Below are positions 59,599-64,000 of a DNA stretch of 64,000 nt, one piece after another; position 1 is the first letter of the stretch; the number at the start of each line of letters is the position of its first letter. Both the position numbers and the translations under genes were made by a program. A model generated the notes under the pieces. The model was not told the DNA's origin, searched no databases, and saw only the letters and a program-made list of their open reading frames with translations. Origin of the DNA: DASSJM01 sp036280655 (GTDB lineage Bacteria; Actinomycetota; UBA4738; HRBIN12); the NCBI GenBank assembly GCA_036280655.1, contig DASUQI010000037.1, positions 19,819 through 83,818 on the forward strand, read 5' to 3'.

Positions 59599-59867
59599 CA
59601 GCGGTGTCGACCTCCTCCCGTCGTCGGACTAACGGGCTCTACCCCGGTCGCCCGGCAACATCCTCGATCTAGCTCATCAACGCTCTTGAAGACCGGCGCC
59701 ATCCATTGCCCGATCACGAACGCCGCGAAGAGCGGTCATCCAGTCCTCTACGGAATGCTTCCGCCACGGTCGGGCAGATCCTGGACTGGGCCAATCGCCA
59801 CTCTCATGCGTAGATCTTCGATCCAGACGGATCAGCGCCGGCCCTGACGGACTAGCCACTACCTCGA

Positions 59868-60092
59868 CTACTTCTTCCGCGCCGAGGCTTTGCCGCCCTT
59901 GCGCCCGGCCGCCTTCTTCTGCGCGGTCGTCCCTCCCTGCTTGGAGTTCCCTCCCGAACCGGACTTCTTGCCACCGCGGCTGGAAGCCCCGGGGGTGTTG
60001 GCGATCCGCGCCGCTCGCTCCTTGGACATCCCCTTGTCCTTGAGAGCTTCGTACTGTCGCTCGTTCTTGACGCTCGGTCGCTTGTCAGGCAC
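59868..60092 (-). CDS. DUF7218-like basic protein, 74 residues
   Basis: MPDKRPSVKNERQYEALKDK, GMSKERAARIANTPGASSRG, then a Lys/Gly-rich tail (KKAAGRKGGKASARKK). AAGGAGG precedes the ATG. The N-terminal motif (RQYEALKDKGMSKERAARIAN) is common to many actinobacterial small proteins; the tail probably binds nucleic acid. Confidence 0.88.
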   Translation of the reverse strand: MPDKRPSVKNERQYEALKDKGMSKERAARIANTPGASSRGGKKSGSGGNSKQGGTTAQKKAAGRKGGKASARKK

Positions 60093-60125
60093 CGTAGCCC
60101 TCCTTTCATCGGTACCAGATCCGCG

Positions 60126-61109
60126 TCAACTGGCCTCCCTCGACGCCTCCGGGTGCTTCAACTGAGGCAGCACCTCCTCGGCCAGGAACCCCAGACCTTT
60201 CTCCTGATCGGGTCCGACCCGATGGATGAAGATGTGGTCATAGCCGGCGGCCTCAAACGTACCGATCGCCTCCAGATATCGGGAGGGGTCCGCTCCACAG
60301 ACGACGACCTCCTTCAGCCGGTCCCGCGTGACCATCTCGGTCGCCTGCTCAAAATGTCGAGGCATGGGGAGCTCCTGCATTAACTCCCCATTCACGGCGG
60401 CAATCGGCCACCATCTCATGGCGATATCGAGCGCCGTGCGCTCGTCCGGCCCCCAACAGACGGTGAGTTGTCCAAGCTTCGGTTTGGTCGAGCCGCCGTG
60501 CTCAATGAAGCTCGCCACCACTTCCTGCTCCGGCGCCGTCCCGATCAGACCGTCTCCGATCTCGCCAGCGAACCTCGCCGCAATCGGTCCTGCGGCCGCG
60601 ACGTAGATCGGCGGAGGCTCCGATGGAAGGGTGAGCTGTGCGTCGATCACCTGGTAGCCAGGCCCCCGGTGCTCGACCAGCCCACCCGCCCAGAGGCTTC
60701 GTACGACCTCGCCTCCTTCAGGAGTTCTCGTCGTTCGTTGGCGGAGGGCCAGCGTTGACCAGTCACGTGCTCGTTGAGGTTCTCGCCGGTACCGACACCA
60801 AGGAAGAAGCGACCTGGCATCATCGGCTACGGTAGCGGCCGCCTGGGCCACGATTGCCGGATGGATCCTGATCAGCCGCCACGTGACAGCGGTCCCGACG
60901 CGGATCTGACTGGTGGCCTCAGCGATCGCCCCCAACACGGACCAGACGAACGGGCTATTGCCCTGGTGAGAAGTCCATGGATGGAAATGGTCGGAGATCG
61001 TCGCGAAGGAGAACCCGGCCTCTTCCGCGCCGCGCGCGAGATGCACCAGCTCCTTGGGTCCCTGTTCCTCCGAGGAAAGCGTGAAGCCGATCTCCACCCA
61101 CGCTGTCAT
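60126..61109 (-). CDS. LLM-class F420-dependent oxidoreductase with a scrambled internal segment
   Basis: A 327-residue luciferase-like protein (VEIGFTLSSEEQGPKELVHL, TISDHFHPWTSHQGNSPFVW, RVGTAVTWRLIRIHPAIVAQ; later EVVRSLWAGGLVEHRGP, IYVAAAGPIAARFAGEIGDG). Residues 97-132 are out of frame: a neighbouring frame there reads MPGRFFLGVGTGENLNEHVT, GQRWPSANERRELLKEA, exactly the family sequence. Two compensating indels (near 60820 and 60715) shift out and back in. As written the protein lacks a coenzyme F420-binding segment. Either damaged or a consensus error. Confidence 0.85.
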   Translation of the reverse strand: MTAWVEIGFTLSSEEQGPKELVHLARGAEEAGFSFATISDHFHPWTSHQGNSPFVWSVLGAIAEATSQIRVGTAVTWRLIRIHPAIVAQAAATVADDARSLLPWCRYRREPQRARDWSTLALRQRTTRTPEGGEVVRSLWAGGLVEHRGPGYQVIDAQLTLPSEPPPIYVAAAGPIAARFAGEIGDGLIGTAPEQEVVASFIEHGGSTKPKLGQLTVCWGPDERTALDIAMRWWPIAAVNGELMQELPMPRHFEQATEMVTRDRLKEVVVCGADPSRYLEAIGTFEAAGYDHIFIHRVGPDQEKGLGFLAEEVLPQLKHPEASREAS

Positions 61110-61281
61110 CTCCTAAAGCCGTCGCCCAGGTTGTTCCCGCGGCGAGGTACCCGAAAACGACTTCGGCGCATCGCCGTGAGGATGGGCGTGACCGGGGTTA
61201 ATCGCGCAGTCCAGGCACACGGGAACGGAGGCGCGGATTCGCCTCCGTTCCCGTCTGATGCCAGCCAGGCCGCCCTACGCC

Positions 61282-61623
61282 CTATAAGAATGGGTCGTAG
61301 TAGGTTCCGAGCCTCATCCGATAATCAGCATCGAAACGGGCCGGATCATGTTCGGGCGAGTCCTTGATCTGGTCCTTCGTGAGCCCGACAGAAATCTTCT
61401 TGTCATCGACGTCGATCCGCTCGATCGTCCCAGCCGGGATGACGACCTTACGACCGAAGATCCACGGACCGGTATCAACGACGATATGGGCGCTGCCGGT
61501 CTCCTGGGTCGCCTCGTCTACCTTCCCGATGGATCCATCTCGCGCCTCAACGTCAAACCCCACCAGCGCCTCCTGCGTTCCTTCGAGGTCGGCGCGGTAG
61601 GTCCAGAGATCCATATGCGGCAT
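61282..61623 (-). CDS. PRC-barrel domain protein
   Basis: A 113-residue protein with the PRC-barrel pattern ALVGFDVEARDGSIGKVDEA, HIVVDTGPWIFGRKVVIPAG, ERIDVDDKKISVGLTKDQI. The AAGGAGGTGT SD precedes the ATG at 61623. Similar genes are often linked to stress or general regulation in Actinobacteria; role unknown. Confidence 0.9.
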   Translation of the reverse strand: MPHMDLWTYRADLEGTQEALVGFDVEARDGSIGKVDEATQETGSAHIVVDTGPWIFGRKVVIPAGTIERIDVDDKKISVGLTKDQIKDSPEHDPARFDADYRMRLGTYYDPFL

Positions 61624-61791
61624 GTCCAGACACCTCCTTGCCCAAATGCGCGCTCGATAGGCGTGTACCCCCAGCGCCCGAACCGGGAATCGCCCGCAAT
61701 GAACGCTTGGAGGTTGCTCGGAGAGGCGGAGCGGCGGTAAGTCCTAGTGGCCGCCACCGAGGCTGGCGCCCTTCGAGCACCTCGGGACGTG

Positions 61792-61995
61792 TCAGCCGAT
61801 CAACTCCCTGAGCGCGTCCCTGGCCTCATCGGGCATTCGGTGAGCCGATAGCTCAAACGATCCTCCCGACGGAAGGTATGCCGTCACCATGTATCGGTCG
61901 TCGTGGTGCCGACCTTTCTCCACTTCTTCGATCGAGAGCCGTTCGACCATTCCCATGTTGATGACATGCTGCCCATCATGTGTCTCTCTCCACAT
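61792..61995 (-). CDS. Small hypothetical protein, 67 residues
   Basis: ATG 61995 with AAAGGAG 7 nt upstream. MWRETHDGQHVINMGMVERL, EKGRHHDDRYMVTAYLPSGG, ELSAHRMPDEARDALRELIG. A short beta-rich domain; no family recognised. The longer frame to 62283 is not supported. Confidence 0.7.
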   Translation of the reverse strand: MWRETHDGQHVINMGMVERLSIEEVEKGRHHDDRYMVTAYLPSGGSFELSAHRMPDEARDALRELIG

Positions 61996-62212
61996 GGTCT
62001 TCTCCTTTCGCACCAGGTGCTGCCGTAGGCCTAGCGGAATCGCCCAGCGGGCGCGGCCCGGCAGCGGGTTCGTCGTCACCCGACGCTCTGGTAGTAAGGC
62101 ATCCGGTCGAGCGGAGATTGGCGCCCTCGATGCGATGTCCGGACGTTGGTTCTGATTGTCGCCCCAGGTTCCTCCCATTACCCACCGCCCAGGCGCGCGA
62201 GCAGCGACCCAG

Positions 62213-62255
62213 TATGCGACGGTGACCCAGTCACTACTTCGGAACGTACATCTTG
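62213..62255 (+). repeat. Palindromic intergenic repeat, copy 6 (divergent)
   Basis: GTGA-CCCAG-TCAC spacing is one base short, followed by TACTTCGGAACGTACAT. It lies about 50 bp upstream of the DHFR-family pseudogene start at 62305. Confidence 0.45.
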
Positions 62256-62304
62256 GCCAGGGGCACATGAATTCGGACCGCACCGGTCAGGATGGAGGAA
62301 CGCC

Positions 62305-62902
62305 ATGCGAGGGTGGTAGCGGCAATCACGGATCTCGCTCGACGGTTACGGCACCGGTCCGAACGACGGGCCGGGGAATAGATTGGGCGACGGCGGTGAG
62401 CGATTGCATTACTGGGTCTTTGGCGACCCCTGGAGCTACGAGGCGGCGCCGACTGGCGAGGCCACGGGCGCGGACAAGGAGTATCTCGACGGAGGGATGG
62501 CTCGCGCTGGCGCTGTCGTTGTTGGGCGAGGGATGGACGAGGCCGCGGAGGCGTGGGGCGGTCAGAACCCAATCGGCGTGCCGCTCTTCGTAGTGACCCA
62601 CCAGCCAGTGGACGCTCCGAGCCAGGGCGGCTTCACCTTCGTGGACGGTCTGGATGAAGCGATCACCCGAGCGCGTCAGGCCGCCGGCGCCCAGGACGTA
62701 TCGGTCGGAGGAGGCGCGCACGTGATCCGTCAGGCGATTAGCGCGGGACACGTTGACGAGTTGGCGATCTCGATCGCGCCAGTCATCCTCGGCGGCGGGA
62801 AGCGCCTGTTCGACGGCTTCGAGCAGATATTGAAATCTGGAGCACGCGGCCCTGCTCCAGTCGCCCTTCGCCACGCACATCACCTGTCGCATCGTCCACT
62901 GA
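62305..62902 (+). pseudogene. DHFR/RibD-C family gene with three small indels
   Basis: GGAGG SD and ATG 62305. Frame pieces in order: MR, VVAAIT, ISLDGYGTGPNDGPGNRL, GDGGERLHYWVFGDPWSYEA, then intact to IAPVILGGGKRLFDGFEQ, and a last piece LEHAALLQSPFATHITCRIV before TGA at 62900. Breaks fall near 62311, 62331 and 62840. The pieces are all well preserved. Confidence 0.8.
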
Positions 62903-62911
62903 CCCATGCCC

Positions 62912-62951
62912 GGGCGAGTCAGGCCGGTGACGCCACGGGAACGTACATGCC
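62912..62951 (+). repeat. Palindromic intergenic repeat, copy 4
   Basis: GTCA-GGCCGG-TGAC then GCCACGGGAACGTACATG, immediately after the DHFR-family pseudogene stop. Confidence 0.55.
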
Positions 62952-62996
62952 GACCGGGCCCCGGCAGCGGGGGAACGGACAGTGTCGAGGCAGGCT

Positions 62997-63332
62997 TCAC
63001 CCGGCGAGCGAGGAGTGGCAGCGCTCCCAGAGCTCGGAGCGCTGTTGCTCCTCAAGGTCAGCGTGGATCCCCTGGATCAGATCCGCGATCTCTGGACTCA
63101 TCACTGCCAGGACGTGCGCGCCGCCCGGCGTGGCGAATGTGTGTGGTGCCCCTCGGGGGACGATGACGTAGCCGCCCGGCGGTACTCGGGTCCGCGTGCC
63201 CTCGATCGTCACTGAAAGGTCGCCCTCGAGGCAGACGAACGCCTCCTCACCGGCGTGGTGGATGTGCGTCGGCGCCTGGTCACCGTGGTAGGGGTCCAGC
63301 CTCCACTCCCGGATGACGAAGTCTGTGGCCAT
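62997..63332 (-). CDS. Cupin-domain protein, 111 residues
   Basis: ATDFVIREWRLDPYHGDQAP, THIHHAGEEAFVCLEGDLSV (motif 1 with two His and a Glu), PGGYVIVPRGAPHTFATPGG (motif 2). Metal-binding single cupin, function unassigned. Start by homology at ATG 63332 (63341 also possible). Confidence 0.9.
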   Translation of the reverse strand: MATDFVIREWRLDPYHGDQAPTHIHHAGEEAFVCLEGDLSVTIEGTRTRVPPGGYVIVPRGAPHTFATPGGAHVLAVMSPEIADLIQGIHADLEEQQRSELWERCHSSLAG

Positions 63333-63366
63333 CGACGGCATCGTAGCGGCGCGGTACGAACCGATA

Positions 63367-63408
63367 CGGACGCGTGAGGCCGGTGACGCTTCGGAATCAC
63401 ACATGAAC
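63367..63408 (+). repeat. Palindromic intergenic repeat, copy 5
   Basis: GTGA-GGCCGG-TGAC followed by GCTTCGGAATCACACATG. It lies just upstream of the cupin gene start. Confidence 0.55.
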
Positions 63409-63445
63409 AGCGCCCCGCCGGTTCTTCAACGGGGCGCTGTTCATG
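63402..63445. terminator. Perfect 16-bp inverted repeat (strong hairpin)
   Basis: Arms CATGAACAGCGCCCCG (63402-63417) and CGGGGCGCTGTTCATG (63430-63445), loop of 12 nt. A very stable stem. No T run follows on either strand, so it may act as an attenuating or recombination structure instead of a simple terminator. Confidence 0.55.
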
Positions 63446-63528
63446 CCTCTTACGGCGAGTTCCACGGGCAGGATCGTTCTGGCAGGTCGTCCTTTGCACG
63501 TGTGAGATACACGAGACCCTGCGGACTG

Positions 63529-63564
63529 TTGCTCCTCCGATGAGAGGGTGAAGCCGATTTCCAT
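63529..63564 (-). pseudogene. 5'-fragment of a second LLM oxidoreductase
   Basis: ATG 63564 starts EIGFTLSSEEQ, the same N-terminus as the LLM gene at 61109, and then runs into unrelated sequence. Only 12 codons are shared, so this is a remnant of a duplicate or a recombination junction. Confidence 0.55.
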
Positions 63565-63587
63565 GGAGTCACTTGCCTCCGGCGGTC

Positions 63588-63761
63588 CTAGGCCGCGGGC
63601 ATGCGGGGATTCTTGGTTCGGAGCGTTTTCTCGATATTCCTCACAGTCTCCTTCACAGAGATCTTGGAGGCGTCACCAGCCCTCTTGAGATCCGCATAGA
63701 CGATGTTTCGAGTGTCTCCGTGCCGTTCATGGGGCTCGCCGCAACCACAAGACATGCACAT
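63588..63761 (-). CDS. Small Cys-rich protein, 57 residues
   Basis: ATG 63761 with a GGGAGGAGGG SD. MCMSCGCGEPHERHGDTRN, IVYADLKRAGDASKISVKE, TVRNIEKTLRTKNPRM. The MCxSCGCG(E/D)P start is a known theme in small actinobacterial proteins and should bind metal. Role unknown. Confidence 0.65.
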   Translation of the reverse strand: MCMSCGCGEPHERHGDTRNIVYADLKRAGDASKISVKETVRNIEKTLRTKNPRMPAA

Positions 63762-63791
63762 CGTTCCTTGCCCTCCTCCCGTCTCATCCGT

Positions 63792-63938
63792 CTACGCCTC
63801 GTCCGATGCTTCGGGGAAGCCATCGTCCGTGTGGATATCCATCAGATGCTTCGACAGGTCCTCCTGTGTGTGGGGGACTGTCTGCTCAGGTGGCCGATCA
63901 CTCTCGCCACCGCCCTGCTGCATTTCTTTCTCGCTCAC
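63792..63938 (-). CDS. Small acidic protein, 48 residues
   Basis: GTG 63938 with GAGGGGG upstream: SEKEMQQGGGESDRPPEQT, VPHTQEDLSKHLMDIHTDDG, FPEASDEA. Lies 30 bp upstream of the Cys-rich ORF on the same strand; probably one operon. No family recognised. Confidence 0.5.
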   Translation of the reverse strand: MSEKEMQQGGGESDRPPEQTVPHTQEDLSKHLMDIHTDDGFPEASDEA

Positions 63939-64000
63939 TTGCCCCCTCTCGTCGAGGTCTCACTCCGGCGGCGGGTCTTCCCCGGCTAGACGGCAGGCGG

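Noticed and set aside
1..64000. CRISPR array, rRNA genes, prophage structural genes
   Set aside because: No regularly spaced direct repeats with unique spacers, no rRNA sequence, and no capsid, portal or tail genes seen.

Overview
The window is a 64-kb piece of a high-GC (GTG/TTG starts, strong third-position G+C) chromosome. Its backbone gene order is the classical actinobacterial one: thrS, HIT protein, CDP-alcohol phosphatidyltransferase, acyltransferase, PimA-like glycosyltransferase, pdxS, pdxT, yebC, ruvC, ruvA, ruvB, yajC, secD, secF, apt, relA, dtd, metallo-hydrolase, hisS, aspS. Divergent protein sequences, a WS/DGAT acyltransferase, an F420-type oxidoreductase and many small Cys-containing proteins point to an uncultured, deep-branching Actinomycetota lineage; the sequence alone does not fix the class.

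Region 1 (1-38 kb) is a dense, almost entirely minus-strand core with many 4-bp stop/start overlaps: translation (aspS, hisS, thrS, dtd, an EF-G-like GTPase), stringent response (relA), purine salvage (apt), Sec export (secD/secF/yajC), Holliday-junction processing (ruvCAB), vitamin B6 synthesis (pdxST), membrane and cell-envelope functions (pgsA-like, acyltransferase, GT4, LemA/HtpX, MacB/LolD-type ABC pair), an ECF sigma factor overlapping a TolB-propeller membrane protein, and a PP2C/STAS partner-switching pair. No frameshift was found in these roughly 38 kb. Two features stand out: SecD carries five tandem Cys-pair repeats inside its periplasmic domain, and the PgsA-like protein lacks most of its catalytic motif.

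Region 2 (38-42.3 kb) is a two-component module in which the histidine kinase, an SRPBCC-like protein and the response regulator each carry lesions, followed by a lipoprotein, a GNAT and a broken DHFR-family gene.

Region 3 (42.34-49.25 kb) is flanked by a perfect 45-bp direct repeat that is the 3' part of tRNA-Val(GAC). This is the signature of a tRNA-targeted integrative island of about 6.9 kb. No integrase is visible. Its cargo is small Zn-ribbon, coiled-coil, kinase, STAS, HATPase and 'CECG' proteins.

Region 4 (49.2-64 kb) is an accessory zone with tRNA-Cys, an ArsR/SRPBCC/DHFR/VOC cluster with a recognisable promoter, a DHFR-nucleotidyl cyclase fusion, lipoproteins, a receiver-like protein with a 21-bp-repeat tail, PAP2, LLM oxidoreductase, PRC-barrel, cupin and several tiny proteins. 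Regions 3 and 4 share two dispersed repeat families: seven plus-strand micro-ORFs encoding a C-terminus like LIDCEEDRTLRAVLVGMLRE, and six copies of a ~40-bp palindromic intergenic repeat ending in CGTACAT. From 38 to 63 kb many accessory genes carry one- or two-base indels while their out-of-frame parts stay well conserved. This means either very recent decay or local consensus errors.
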